Below are positions 41,598 to 50,950 of a stretch of 64,000 bases of DNA, piece by piece. The notes beneath the pieces were generated by a model. That model was not told the origin of the DNA and did no database searches. It saw only the letters and a list, made by a program, of their open reading frames with translations. Source of the DNA: Colimorpha_A sp900556615 (GTDB lineage Bacteria; Bacillota; Clostridia; Oscillospirales; CAG-272); NCBI GenBank assembly GCA_963598415.1, contig CAVBUH010000042.1, positions 85,769 through 149,768 on the forward strand, in the 5' to 3' direction. How positions within the stretch are numbered: the stretch's first letter is position 1; every line of letters starts with the position of its first letter. The position numbers and the translations under genes are program-made.

Positions 41598-42248
41598 CTA
41601 TATTCTCAGAAGAAAATCCGCAAGCTCACCGACTGTTTCGATAATAAAATTCGCTCCCGCCATTTCCAGTTCTTCTCTGGTACCGTATCCGTAAGTAACG
41701 CCGATCGATTTTATTCCGGATTTTTTTGCTCCTATTATATCGTGCTTTCTGTCACCGACCATAATACATTCTTCTTTGTTTTGTATTCCGCATGAGATGA
41801 GTGCATGTTCGATAACTTCATGCTTATCCGTGCGAGTATTATTAAGAAGAGAGCCGCATATAAAACAAAAATATTCAGTGAGATTAAAATGTTCAATAAT
41901 TTTTACCGCAAATGCTTCAGGTTTTGAGGTAGCAAGAATTAGATTCTTACCCTCTTTTTTTAAATCGTAAAGCATCTTTGAAACCCCGTCGAAAATAATA
42001 TTTTCAAAAATTCCGTTCTTTTTGAAATATTCACGGTAAAATGCAATAGCGGCAATTGATTTATCATAATCAAAACCATAATACTTCATAAATGAATCGG
42101 CAAGGGGAGGACCGATGAAAACATCAAGATCCTTTTTTTGTTCAACGGTTATGCCGTATTTAGAAAGGGCATAGGCAACGGAATTCGTTATTCCTTCTTC
42201 CGGATCAGTTAAAGTTCCGTCAAGATCAAACAGAATGTTTTTAATCAT
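41598..42248 (-). CDS. HAD-superfamily phosphatase (phosphoglycolate-phosphatase-like)
   Basis: A 216-residue cytosolic hydrolase. Motif I FDLDGTLTD with the nucleophile Asp, the cap domain, motif II LATSK (Thr/Ser), motif III Lys in ATSKPEAF-KII region and motif IV GDRKHDIIGAKKSGI. This is the Gph/PpaX type; phosphoglycolate, pyrophosphate or a nucleotide may be substrate. I start at ATG 42248 (MIKNILFDLDG); an upstream ATG at 42305 would add 19 non-conserved residues. It is the only gene between groEL and the exporter and is convergent with groEL. Confidence 0.85.
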   Translation of the reverse strand: MIKNILFDLDGTLTDPEEGITNSVAYALSKYGITVEQKKDLDVFIGPPLADSFMKYYGFDYDKSIAAIAFYREYFKKNGIFENIIFDGVSKMLYDLKKEGKNLILATSKPEAFAVKIIEHFNLTEYFCFICGSLLNNTRTDKHEVIEHALISCGIQNKEECIMVGDRKHDIIGAKKSGIKSIGVTYGYGTREELEMAGANFIIETVGELADFLLRI

Positions 42249-42420
42249 TATGATGATTCCAAGATTTCCTTTTCGAAATAGCGATGATCTTAAGAATGAA
42301 TTCAAAAAATTTATTTTCCGGATTCATCTACTTATCCGCCTAAAGGCGATAAAATATTATACCATAATGAATCAGATTTTTCAACATAAAACACCGAGAA
42401 AATCTTTTTAGAAATATCGC

Positions 42421-42449
42421 TTGAAAATAAATCTATTATATGTTAAAAT
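42421..42449 (+). promoter_or_regulatory. Promoter of the exporter gene
   Basis: TTGAAA at 42421-42426, 17-bp spacer and an extended -10, TG-T-TAAAAT (hexamer 42444-42449), 39 bp before the start. Confidence 0.72.
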
Positions 42450-42487
42450 AAATATTGAATATTTTGTTGAATTTTAAGGAAAAATAA

Positions 42488-44197
42488 ATGATTAAAAGAT
42501 TTTGTTCCTACTATAAACCTCATATAAAAGTATTTACAGCTGATATGACGGCGGCGTTTCTTCTTTCTGTATGTTCTATGGTTTATCCGATGATAACGCG
42601 AGAAATGCTTAACAACTTTATACCAAACAGAAATATTAGGCTTCTTATAATATGGGCAGTCGTACTTCTCGTTATATATATCGTAAAATATTTCCTGAAT
42701 TACTTTGTTACCTATTACGGTCACGTAATGGGGGTAAGAATGCAGGCGTCTATGAGAAAAGATGTGTTTTCTCACCTTGAGACATTACCACTTTCTTATT
42801 TTGACGATAATAAGACAGGGACTATTATGTCAAGAATAATAAATGATCTCATGGATGTTTCAGAGCTTGCTCATCATGGACCGGAGGATCTGTTTTTATC
42901 GGTTGTAATGCTTATCGGTTCGTTTATTTTGATGGGTTCGATATACTTGCCGTTAACGCTTATTCTTTATGCATTACTCCCCTTTATGATTTTCTTTGCG
43001 ATAAAAAAGCAAAAAAAGATGAAGGAAGCTTTTGCTGTATCAAGAAAAGAAGTCGGGGAGATTAATGCAACCCTTGAAAACAGTATTTCCGGTATTCGTG
43101 TTTCAAAAGCATATACCAACAGCAGATACGAAAACGAATTATTTGAGCAAGGAAACAACCGATTTGTAAAAGCGAGAAAATTTGCGTATAAGGCAATGGC
43201 GGAATTTCATTCCGGAATGACGGTCGGAATGGATATTCTTCGTGTTGTCATGTATGTGGCGGGCGGTTTGTTTGTCTTTTACGAAAAAATCAATATTGCG
43301 GACTTTACGGCGTTTTCGCTTTATATAAGCTTGTTTATGTCTCCTATAGAGCGTCTTGTAGGGTTTATCGAACAATATCAAAACGGTATGACCGGTTTCA
43401 AGCGTTTTATCGAAATAATGGATTGTAATCCGGAGCGTGACTCCAAAGATGCACTTTCAATAAATAAGGTAAAAGGCGATATTCTTTTTGATAAAGTGGG
43501 ATTTTCATATTCCGATGGAAAAAAAGTCCTTGACAATCTGAGTTTTCATGTTGAAGCAGGGGAAACGCTTGCCTTAGTCGGTCCTTCCGGTGGAGGAAAA
43601 ACTACCATTTGTCATCTTATTCCGAGATTCTATGATCTAAGTTCCGGAAAAATACTCATTGACGGTATGGATATTTCGAATATAACGCTTGAATCATTAA
43701 GGAAAAATATCGGTATCGTTTCTCAAGACGTTTTTCTTTTCGACGCTACAATATACGAGAATATTGCATATGGTTGTCCTGATGCTTCGCAAGCAGATGT
43801 TGAAAAAGCCTCTCGTCTTGCCAATATCGATGAGTATATAAGAAATCTCCCGAACGGCTATAATACGCTTGTAGGAGAGCGCGGAGTAAGGCTTTCCGGC
43901 GGGCAGAAGCAGAGAATTGCTATCGCGCGTGTATTTCTCAAAAATCCGTCTGTTCTTATACTGGATGAGGCTACCTCTGCTCTTGACAATGCAACTGAAA
44001 TGCTTATACAACAAAGCTTGTCCGAGCTTTGCCGCGGCAGAACAACCATTGTCGTTGCTCATAGACTTACGACGATAAAAAACGCCGACGAGATTCTCGT
44101 GATTACAGACGACGGCATAGCCGAAAGAGGCAAACACAAGGAGCTGCTTGAAAAAGGTGGAATATATGCAGGTCTTTGGAACGGAATAAAAGAATAA
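42488..44197 (+). CDS. ABC exporter, fused permease-ATPase (MsbA/MDR type)
   Basis: A 569-residue half-transporter that would act as a dimer. Six transmembrane helices occupy about 1-305; the ATPase domain has Walker A GPSGGGKTT (about 370), Q-loop VSQDVFLFD, signature LSGGQKQR, Walker B VLILDEATSALD and the H-loop AHRLTT. Drug, lipid or peptide export cannot be told apart. The ATG is preceded by AAGGAAAA. It stands alone under its own promoter, 182 bp from the minus-strand HAD gene. Confidence 0.93.
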   Translation: MIKRFCSYYKPHIKVFTADMTAAFLLSVCSMVYPMITREMLNNFIPNRNIRLLIIWAVVLLVIYIVKYFLNYFVTYYGHVMGVRMQASMRKDVFSHLETLPLSYFDDNKTGTIMSRIINDLMDVSELAHHGPEDLFLSVVMLIGSFILMGSIYLPLTLILYALLPFMIFFAIKKQKKMKEAFAVSRKEVGEINATLENSISGIRVSKAYTNSRYENELFEQGNNRFVKARKFAYKAMAEFHSGMTVGMDILRVVMYVAGGLFVFYEKINIADFTAFSLYISLFMSPIERLVGFIEQYQNGMTGFKRFIEIMDCNPERDSKDALSINKVKGDILFDKVGFSYSDGKKVLDNLSFHVEAGETLALVGPSGGGKTTICHLIPRFYDLSSGKILIDGMDISNITLESLRKNIGIVSQDVFLFDATIYENIAYGCPDASQADVEKASRLANIDEYIRNLPNGYNTLVGERGVRLSGGQKQRIAIARVFLKNPSVLILDEATSALDNATEMLIQQSLSELCRGRTTIVVAHRLTTIKNADEILVITDDGIAERGKHKELLEKGGIYAGLWNGIKE

Positions 44198-44440
44198 TTC
44201 TGCATAATAGTATTACTTTTTTAGCATAGCCTATTGTAAAAGTCAACGACTTATATGAAATCTTTTTAGCGGCTTTGTTGTCAAAAAACACCCTTAAAGC
44301 GGATCCACACACTAAGGAGAGCAACTAAAATCTTTGCTTTTTGCCGGTGGTGAAAAATGCTCGTATTCCTACCGCACGGTTCTCAATTGTAAAATGCAGC
44401 TTTATGATTGGTTAATTTTAACAGTAAAGGAGAATGCGTT
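44198..44440. other. Intergenic region
   Basis: 243 bp, AT-rich. No gene or clear promoter seen; only AAAGGAG at 44427-44433 for the next gene. Confidence 0.4.
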
Positions 44441-45541
44441 ATGAGCGGCAAAAAAAATATGCCTGAAAATGTTACAATTATAATACCTTCATATGCTCCC
44501 GACGACCGCCTGCTCAGCACGGTTCTCGGACTTATAGCCTGCGGCGCTGATGATATACTCATTGTAAACGACGGAAGCGGAAGGGAATATGATCACATTT
44601 TTGCAGAGGCAGGTTTGCTCCCCGGTTGTACTGTACTTGTACATGACAGAAATCTCGGAAAAGGTGCAGCTATTAAGACAGCAATGGCATATTGCGTTAA
44701 AAATACTCCTGCTTTAAAAGGAATTGTAACCGTTGACGGAGACGGACATCATAAAACCTCCGATATTGTCTCCTGCGCACAGCGAATGGTATCTTCAGGT
44801 AAAGTAATACTCGGAATAAGAGATATTAACGATAAAACGATTTCTCCAAGAGGAAAATACGGAAACAGAATCACATCGTTTGCCATATCGATTGTCTGCG
44901 GTTTTAAAATACAGGATCCGCTTACAGGACTCAGGGGGATTCCCGCTAAATACCTTTCGGTATTCATAAAGACGGCCGGTAATGCATATGATTTTGAAAC
45001 AAATATGATTCTCGATATTAAGCGAAATAAAATTCCTTTCCGTAAATTTGATATAATCTGCGAATACTTTCCGGATGGGAAAAAGTCACATTTCCGTCTT
45101 TTTCGGGATTCTATGAAAATTGCCGTTGAGATAATAAAATTTTTCGGACAGCAGTTTAAATATTTGCTTAGCTCAATGGTATGTTATGCGTTTGAGTATA
45201 TCATATATCGCATAATGCTTGGATATCTTCCGGTGCTCGGTATAACGTTGATAAACTATATATGTAGACTGCTGTCCGGTATTTTGAACTTTGTTATTAA
45301 CAAAAATATTGTTTTCAGAACAAAAAAGAAAAACTTTCTTACAGCTCTTAAATATATTGTGGTAGTATTGTTTGTAATGCTTCTTTCGACAGAGCTTATT
45401 GTTGTAATCAATAATATTTTTCACACGGAAAGCAATACCGTAGCTAAATTTATAAAACCGCCTGTTGACTTTTTAATGTTTTTTTTGGGATATTTTCTTC
45501 AGAGAAAATGGGTTTTTTCATCAAACCGTTCAAAAAAATAG
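44441..45541 (+). CDS. GT2 glycosyltransferase fused to GtrA-like membrane domain
   Basis: A 366-residue protein. Residues ~10-235 are a GT-A domain of the DPM/GtrB kind: VTIIIPSYAPDD, the VNDGSG nucleotide site, TVDGDGHH metal motif, DPLTGLRGIPAKYL. Residues ~240-366 hold four transmembrane helices of a GtrA-like domain (LLSSMVCYAFEYIIYRIMLG..NKNIVFRTKK..FFLGYFLQRKWVF). Such fusions make and flip polyprenyl-linked sugars for wall or surface glycan. ATG 44441 follows AAAGGAG; an in-frame ATG at 44408 adds 11 residues. Confidence 0.88.
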   Translation: MSGKKNMPENVTIIIPSYAPDDRLLSTVLGLIACGADDILIVNDGSGREYDHIFAEAGLLPGCTVLVHDRNLGKGAAIKTAMAYCVKNTPALKGIVTVDGDGHHKTSDIVSCAQRMVSSGKVILGIRDINDKTISPRGKYGNRITSFAISIVCGFKIQDPLTGLRGIPAKYLSVFIKTAGNAYDFETNMILDIKRNKIPFRKFDIICEYFPDGKKSHFRLFRDSMKIAVEIIKFFGQQFKYLLSSMVCYAFEYIIYRIMLGYLPVLGITLINYICRLLSGILNFVINKNIVFRTKKKNFLTALKYIVVVLFVMLLSTELIVVINNIFHTESNTVAKFIKPPVDFLMFFLGYFLQRKWVFSSNRSKK

Positions 45542-45566
45542 TTGAATTAGCTTGAAACAGGAGAGA

Positions 45567-45595
45567 TTGACAAAACGTTTATGATGCTGTATAAT
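45567..45595 (+). promoter_or_regulatory. Consensus promoter of the LRR protein gene
   Basis: TTGACA (45567-45572), 17-bp spacer, TATAAT (45590-45595), a full match to the housekeeping consensus. Confidence 0.88.
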
Positions 45596-45644
45596 CAATA
45601 TCGTACAATATCCTGCCGTTTTTCGGCTTATGAAAGGTTAAAAT

Positions 45645-48600
45645 ATGAAAAATACTTTTTTCAGAAAAGGGTTTGTAATCTTTGCGACTGTACTTATGCT
45701 GACGATTCTCTCGTCCGCTTCATTTTTATATGTATATGGAACAGAGGTTATCAGCGGTCCCTGCGGCGCTTCTTCGGAGTACAAGCTAAACAGCGATGGA
45801 TTGCTTGAGATCAATGGTTCCGGAAATATTCAGGATTTTACGCCAAGCACGATACCGTGGAAGGATTATTATGGAACCATACAATCCGTTAAAATTTCCG
45901 ACTCTGTGACGAGCATAGGAATCAATGTATTTGTTAACTTGAATGTGTTATCGGTCAAGATACCGCCATCGGTAATTAATATTGGGGCGCATGCCCTTGG
46001 TTATACCTATAACAGCGATACCAATACATATTCAAAGATAAACGGATTTACCATAAACGGAGTGAGCGGATCGGAAGCTCAGAATTATGCCGATAATAAC
46101 GGTTTCACTTTTGTTGCAAATGATCCTTCCTCTCCATCCGGGAAATGCGGTGCTAACCTTAGTTGGCAGCTTTCTTCTGATGGCGTTCTCACTGTTTCCG
46201 GCAATGGGGCAATGAATGATTTTAATAATTCTTCTGCTGCTCCATGGGCGAAATATTCGACTAAAACGGATGGTTTTTTGATTACTTCGGTTGTAATTAC
46301 TGAAGGTGTGACCTCTGTCGGAGCTAATGCTTTTTCAAATTGCAGAGAGCTTTCTTCTATTAGTTTGCCTGCAGGTCTTTTAAAAATCGGCGCTTCTGCC
46401 TTCGAGAACTGTTCGGGGGTAAGTTCCGCGATCATTCCCGAATCAACGTCTTCTATCGCTTCTAAGGCTTTCTCTGCCTGTACCGCACTTTCGGAAATCA
46501 CTATAGGAAGCAGTGTAAAATCAATCGGTGATGAAGCATTTATGCTGACAGGAATTAAAGAGCTTAACCTGTCTTCTTCCGTAACAAGTATTGGGAAACA
46601 AGCCTTTTACGGTTGCCAGGATTTATTATCTGCCAAAATCCCGGGAGTAACGAATATTGCAGAGAAGGCGTTTGCGGAATGTGTTTCACTGCGTTCTGTA
46701 TCCGTTGGAATTTCACTCACAGAGATAGGCGCTTCTGCTTTTGAGGGGTGTTCTTTGCTTTCGGATTTCACTTTTCCCTCAGGGATCAGCAGTATCTCAG
46801 AAAGAGCTTTTTATTCCTGCTCGGCATTAACATCACTTACATTGCCAAATTCCCTTCAATATCTCGGTGAATATTCCTTTTTTGGTTGTACAGGTTTGGA
46901 AGCCGTATCTATAGGTGATGGACTTTCAATAATCAATGAGGGAGTTTTCGAGGGTTGTCATTCTTTGACAAGAGTGGAAATAGGTAATTCGGTTACTTAC
47001 ATCGGTGAAAGGGCATTTACGAACTGTCCCGAGCTTCATTCTATTGAAATCCCTGTTTCGGTCAAATATATTGCTCAATACTCGCTTGGATATTATTATT
47101 TTGAAGATCCTGAAAATAATATAAGCGGAGTATATACAAAATATACCGGTTTTACTCCTGAAATTATTTCTTATTATCCGTCAGAGGCTGAGAATTATGC
47201 AAAAGACAATAATTTCATCTTTACCAGCCTCGGTCTTATTTTATCAGACAATGGTGAAGTCACAGATTCCGTAAAATGGTCTATCAATACCGCGACAGGT
47301 GTTCTTATGATAAGCGGTTCGGGCCGCGTTCCGGGTTATCTTTACTTTGACGAGACGCCATGGTCGGTTTATCGTGATTATATAAAAACCGTAATATACG
47401 GTTCGGGAATTCAAAACGTTGGAGATTCCAGCTTCGAGGGATGCACTTCTCTTATCAACGTAACGCTTGCGGGCACCGTGACGGAAATCGGTGATTGGGC
47501 TTTTTCCGGTACCGGTATAGTTAATCTTACTCTTCCCAGAGGGATTCAGACGATAAATGACGGTGCTTTTGATTCCTGCTCAGAGCTTACAAATGTGTCT
47601 CTGCCGGACACTCTTCAGTCTATCGGTCAATTTGTATTTCGCGGTCCCAATAAGCTCAAAGCGATGTATGTTCCCGAGAGCGTCGGTTATATCGGTTCAT
47701 ATTCAATAGGCTACCAGGATAATAATACTCTTGTACGCGATTTTCGTATTAAAGGAGTAAAAGATAGTGTAGCATATAATTATGCTAAGATAAACTCCAT
47801 TGATTTTAGTGAAAATGGCCATGTGGAAATAACAGATGAGGAATCAGGATGTAGTATCAATATAATCGGTTCCGATGCGGATACGAAAAATTATAAACTT
47901 TCTTTCGGTAAAGTGAAAAGTACTCTTGAACCAGATATTTTTCTTGCTGATAACGAGTACGCTCTTGTCTATGAAATCTTTTTAAAATCCTTAGATTCTG
48001 TTATATCAGTGGAGGGTACTGCGTTGATTTCATTTCCGATACCCGAGAATATCAATCCTATCGGAATAAAAATTTTCTACATGTCAGACAGCGGTAATTT
48101 TACTGAGATTGAATTTGAAGTTGAAAATGAGAACTTTATTTTCTCATATGGAATGCTTGGAAAATTTATAATTACAAATGCGGATTTAAATTCGCTCCGT
48201 ACTATTACAGTAACGTATCAATTTGAAGACGGTTCTGATGCTTATCCTGTTCAGATATACAGAGGATCTTCGGGAGCAGAATTTACCGTCAAATTTGTTG
48301 AAATAGAAGGCTATGCTCCGACAGAAAAATTATTATCAGGTGTGATTTCCGAAACAGATATTAATCTTTCCTTTACCTACAAAGTAAGTGAATTATCTGA
48401 AAAACCGATAACAGGTTCCGATTCGGAAACTGTTGCGGGTGGAAACAGCCGTGGTTCGGCAAAAACGATTTTGATCGTTGTAGAAGTGATTTTGATAATC
48501 GGAATAATTGCCGCGGCAACAGCACTGATCATAATTACGCGCAAAAAGAAAAAAGATATAAATCCGAATACATCTGTTTCTGGAGCAACAAAATTCGGGG

Positions 48601-48743
48601 CAGATAAATTTTCCGATACCATTATAGTTCCTGACGCTCCTACAAGAGAAATTAATATTCAATCGTTGTTTGCCGATGAACCGGAAGAAGATACGGAACC
48701 TGCCGAAGCGACAAGAACTTTGAATCAAAACGATAAAAAATAA
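45645..48743 (+). CDS. Large LRR (BspA-type) surface protein with MucBP-like domain and C-terminal anchor
   Basis: A 1032-residue cell-surface protein. A signal peptide (about 1-30) is followed by many LRR_5/BspA repeats (units such as IGASAFENCSGVSSAIIPESV and IGERAFTNCPELHSIEIPVS) in two blocks around 55-510 and 550-715, each opened by a CGxxxxWxLxxDGxLxIxGxG-like capping module. A MucBP-like unit (TITVTYQFEDGSDAYPVQIY..FTYK) is near 850-912. One transmembrane helix (about 944-968) and a ~60-residue acidic cytoplasmic tail follow. There is no LPxTG motif. Adhesion or glycan contact is likely for the LRR and MucBP parts (inference from families). The GAAAGG site precedes the ATG. Confidence 0.9.
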   Translation: MKNTFFRKGFVIFATVLMLTILSSASFLYVYGTEVISGPCGASSEYKLNSDGLLEINGSGNIQDFTPSTIPWKDYYGTIQSVKISDSVTSIGINVFVNLNVLSVKIPPSVINIGAHALGYTYNSDTNTYSKINGFTINGVSGSEAQNYADNNGFTFVANDPSSPSGKCGANLSWQLSSDGVLTVSGNGAMNDFNNSSAAPWAKYSTKTDGFLITSVVITEGVTSVGANAFSNCRELSSISLPAGLLKIGASAFENCSGVSSAIIPESTSSIASKAFSACTALSEITIGSSVKSIGDEAFMLTGIKELNLSSSVTSIGKQAFYGCQDLLSAKIPGVTNIAEKAFAECVSLRSVSVGISLTEIGASAFEGCSLLSDFTFPSGISSISERAFYSCSALTSLTLPNSLQYLGEYSFFGCTGLEAVSIGDGLSIINEGVFEGCHSLTRVEIGNSVTYIGERAFTNCPELHSIEIPVSVKYIAQYSLGYYYFEDPENNISGVYTKYTGFTPEIISYYPSEAENYAKDNNFIFTSLGLILSDNGEVTDSVKWSINTATGVLMISGSGRVPGYLYFDETPWSVYRDYIKTVIYGSGIQNVGDSSFEGCTSLINVTLAGTVTEIGDWAFSGTGIVNLTLPRGIQTINDGAFDSCSELTNVSLPDTLQSIGQFVFRGPNKLKAMYVPESVGYIGSYSIGYQDNNTLVRDFRIKGVKDSVAYNYAKINSIDFSENGHVEITDEESGCSINIIGSDADTKNYKLSFGKVKSTLEPDIFLADNEYALVYEIFLKSLDSVISVEGTALISFPIPENINPIGIKIFYMSDSGNFTEIEFEVENENFIFSYGMLGKFIITNADLNSLRTITVTYQFEDGSDAYPVQIYRGSSGAEFTVKFVEIEGYAPTEKLLSGVISETDINLSFTYKVSELSEKPITGSDSETVAGGNSRGSAKTILIVVEVILIIGIIAAATALIIITRKKKKDINPNTSVSGATKFGADKFSDTIIVPDAPTREINIQSLFADEPEEDTEPAEATRTLNQNDKK

Positions 48744-48750
48744 TTTTTGC

Positions 48751-48786
48751 AAGGGCCTTTGCTGCGATGCATAGGCCCTTTATTGT
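48751..48786 (+). terminator. Terminator of the LRR gene
   Basis: AAGGGCCT (48751-48758) pairs with AGGCCCTT (48773-48780), then TTTATTGT, a modest T tract. It can act on either strand, but the plus T tract favours plus. Confidence 0.65.
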
Positions 48787-48973
48787 ATAACGAAAACCAG
48801 CCACAAAACGCGTGAGATATTCGCTGTTGAACACTCGGCTACAGCGTCTGTATGGAATAAAGGAAAGCTGCTGAGAACATATTATTGCTCTCCCATATCT
48901 GTTTTGGCACTATTCTTATCGATTTTTTATATTAGAATTTTTTGTTAATTATTTTCTCTCTAAGAAAAATATC

Positions 48974-49002
48974 TTGCAAAATCCTTTGCTTTGTAATATA
49001 AT
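48974..49002 (+). promoter_or_regulatory. Promoter of the GlmU-like gene
   Basis: TTGCAA at 48974-48979, 17-bp spacer and TATAAT at 48997-49002. A hairpin GCGGACT-TTTG-AGTCCGC (about 49025-49043) sits in the leader, followed by CTTTCTT; it may attenuate. Confidence 0.72.
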
Positions 49003-49103
49003 ATCTATGAAATACTATGACCGCAGCGGACTTTTGAGTCCGCCTTTCTTGCTGTAATTGATATCGAAAGAAAGGATACCTTTTTACAAAGGTCAATAAC
49101 TTT

Positions 49104-49922
49104 ATGAATAATAATGTACTTGATTCACTTCTCAAAATTGGAATTACCCCCACGGATGAACTTTTATTTGAGCCGCTTTCTGAGCATGCTGCGAATTGGC
49201 AGGGCTTTTCCGAAGTGGAAAACATTTCAGAATATTTTGAAGCGGTACAGTGTTACATTAAAACGGTGGCACTTTCTTTTGCCGATCACGGAGTCCGTTT
49301 CCACTCTCTTGACGGTGTGATGATCTCTCCTTTTGCTGAAATAGGGGAGGGAACCTTAATATTTCCCAATGTCCAGATAAGGCACGGTGTAAAAATAGGA
49401 AAAAATTGCGTCATCGGCTCCGGAAGTGTCATTGAAAATTCAACTATAGGAAATAATTGTGTTATCAATGCCACTCAAATATATGAATCGGTTCTTGACG
49501 ATAATGTGAAAATCGGGCCGTTCTGTCACGTTCGTCCTAATACGCATCTTTGCAGCGGGGTCAAGATAGGAGATTTTGTTGAAATAAAAAATTCAACAGT
49601 AGGATGCGATACACATGCCTCCCACTTAACTTACATAGGCGACAGCGATGTAGGAGAACGAGTTAACTTTGGATGTGGGACTGTTACAGTCAACTATGAC
49701 GGCAAAAATAAATTCCGTACAGTTATAGGAAACGATGTATTTATTGGCTGCAATTCTAACCTTGTTGCCCCCGTTACTATTGCTGACAACGGATATACCG
49801 CAGCAGGTTCAACCATAACCGATAATGTCCCGGAAAACGCTCTTGCCATAGCACGGGCAAGACAAGTGAATAAAGACGGCTGGGTAAGTAAAAAACGCCA
49901 GAAAGACATCAACAAAAAATGA
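49104..49922 (+). CDS. GlmU C-terminal-type acetyltransferase without pyrophosphorylase domain
   Basis: A 272-residue left-handed beta-helix protein matching the second half of GlmU: PFAEIGEGTLIFPNVQI, NCVIGSGSVIENSTIG, the KIGPFCHVRPNTHL block, VGNFVEMK-like GDFVEIKNSTVG, the catalytic-His motif ASHLTYIGDSDVG, NYDGKNKFRTVIG and NALAIARARQ. A ~65-residue helical N-terminus replaces the uridylyltransferase. It would acetylate glucosamine 1-phosphate for UDP-GlcNAc. It precedes pth and mfd, as glmU (gcaD) does in Bacillus, so it is probably a reduced glmU with the other half elsewhere; prs is missing. ATG 49104 lacks a strong ribosome binding site. Confidence 0.85.
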   Translation: MNNNVLDSLLKIGITPTDELLFEPLSEHAANWQGFSEVENISEYFEAVQCYIKTVALSFADHGVRFHSLDGVMISPFAEIGEGTLIFPNVQIRHGVKIGKNCVIGSGSVIENSTIGNNCVINATQIYESVLDDNVKIGPFCHVRPNTHLCSGVKIGDFVEIKNSTVGCDTHASHLTYIGDSDVGERVNFGCGTVTVNYDGKNKFRTVIGNDVFIGCNSNLVAPVTIADNGYTAAGSTITDNVPENALAIARARQVNKDGWVSKKRQKDINKK

Positions 49923-49951
49923 AGGAGCCAAACAGAGATTTTTAAATTTAA

Positions 49952-50117
49952 GGCAATACCGCACGATGATTGTTGTGCAGCAGCGCCGCCAGATTTTTTG
50001 TCAGACAATACAAATTGAGGAGGCAAAAGCGACTTCTCTGCCGATGAAATTTGTGAAGTATGACGGAATAGAGGCAAGCATATGCATATGCGCAATAAAG
50101 GCGTTAGCTGTACTGCC
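49952..50117 (+). mobile_element. TTAA miniature element, family 1 copy C
   Basis: 166 bp flanked by TTAA (49948-49951 and 50118-50121). Ends GGCAATACCGCAC and ..GTACTGCC are inverted. It matches copies A and B. The right TTAA is shared with the next element. Confidence 0.75.
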
Positions 50118-50121
50118 TTAA

Positions 50122-50275
50122 GGAATTCACTGAATAATCGTCACGGATCTTTCCGATTGATTTATTGTCCGTCATCGTAAAAAACTTGAAATAATAACTC
50201 TACTCCCGCGTTTTTTGCCTTGCCGTTCAAAAAATCATCTCAGAAATCTGCATAGCCGATTTATTCAGCGATTCC
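50122..50275. mobile_element. TTAA miniature element, family 2
   Basis: 154 bp flanked by TTAA (50118-50121 and 50276-50279). Left end GGAATTCACTGAATAATCG, right end CGATTTATTCAGCGATTCC: imperfect inverted repeats of ~19 bp. Unlike family 1 in sequence, but the same target. No coding capacity. Confidence 0.68.
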
Positions 50276-50329
50276 TTAACACGGAAGGTTTTGATTGAAA
50301 AATTTCCGGTCTCTTTTTGAGAAAATTAA

Positions 50330-50950
50330 ATGACAAGTATTTTTGATTTGTTTAAAAAAATCGAGACATCGCCGCAGTCTGCAATGCCTATTACTCATAT
50401 AATCGCCGGACTTGGGAATTATGGTACAGAATATGAAAATACAAGACATAATGCAGGTTTTTCTGCAATTGATTTTTATGCTGAAAGCAAAAAGATTAAT
50501 ATTAACCGCCTTAAATTTGATGCTTTGACTTCCGAAGCTATAGAAAGCGGGAAAAGAATTCTTCTCATGAAGCCGCAGCTATATATGAACCGTTCCGGCG
50601 AGTCTATAAAAAAAGCTGCGGATTACTATAAAATTCCGCCCGAAAATATTATAGTAATTTGCGATGATATAAATCTTGATGTCGGTAAGCTGCGTATACG
50701 TCGAAAAGGGAGCGACGGCGGACAGAAGGGGTTACGAAATATAATAGAAAACCTGGGAACGGACGCTTTTCCCCGCATAAGGCTCGGAGTCGGAAAGGTA
50801 CCGCCGGATGGTGATATTATCAGCTGGGTACTTGGGAGACTGCCGACAGACCAAAGAGAAGCATTCCGCTGCTCAGCAGAAAAAATTCCAGCAATAATAT
50901 CGCTCCTTCTTGATGGAAATATTGAAAAAGCAATGTGTGAGTTTAACTGA
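50330..50950 (+). CDS. pth: Peptidyl-tRNA hydrolase
   Basis: A 206-residue enzyme that releases peptides from stalled peptidyl-tRNA. The catalytic His is in ENTRHNAGFSAIDF, and MKPQLYMNRSGESI, VICDDINLDVGKLRIRRKGSDGGQKGL and PRIRLGVGK are all conserved. A 20-residue N-terminal extension (MTSIFDLFKKIETSPQSAMP) precedes the usual IIAGLGN start. It ends with TGATG overlap on mfd. Order pth-mfd matches Bacillus (spoVC-mfd). Confidence 0.95.
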   Translation: MTSIFDLFKKIETSPQSAMPITHIIAGLGNYGTEYENTRHNAGFSAIDFYAESKKININRLKFDALTSEAIESGKRILLMKPQLYMNRSGESIKKAADYYKIPPENIIVICDDINLDVGKLRIRRKGSDGGQKGLRNIIENLGTDAFPRIRLGVGKVPPDGDIISWVLGRLPTDQREAFRCSAEKIPAIISLLLDGNIEKAMCEFN

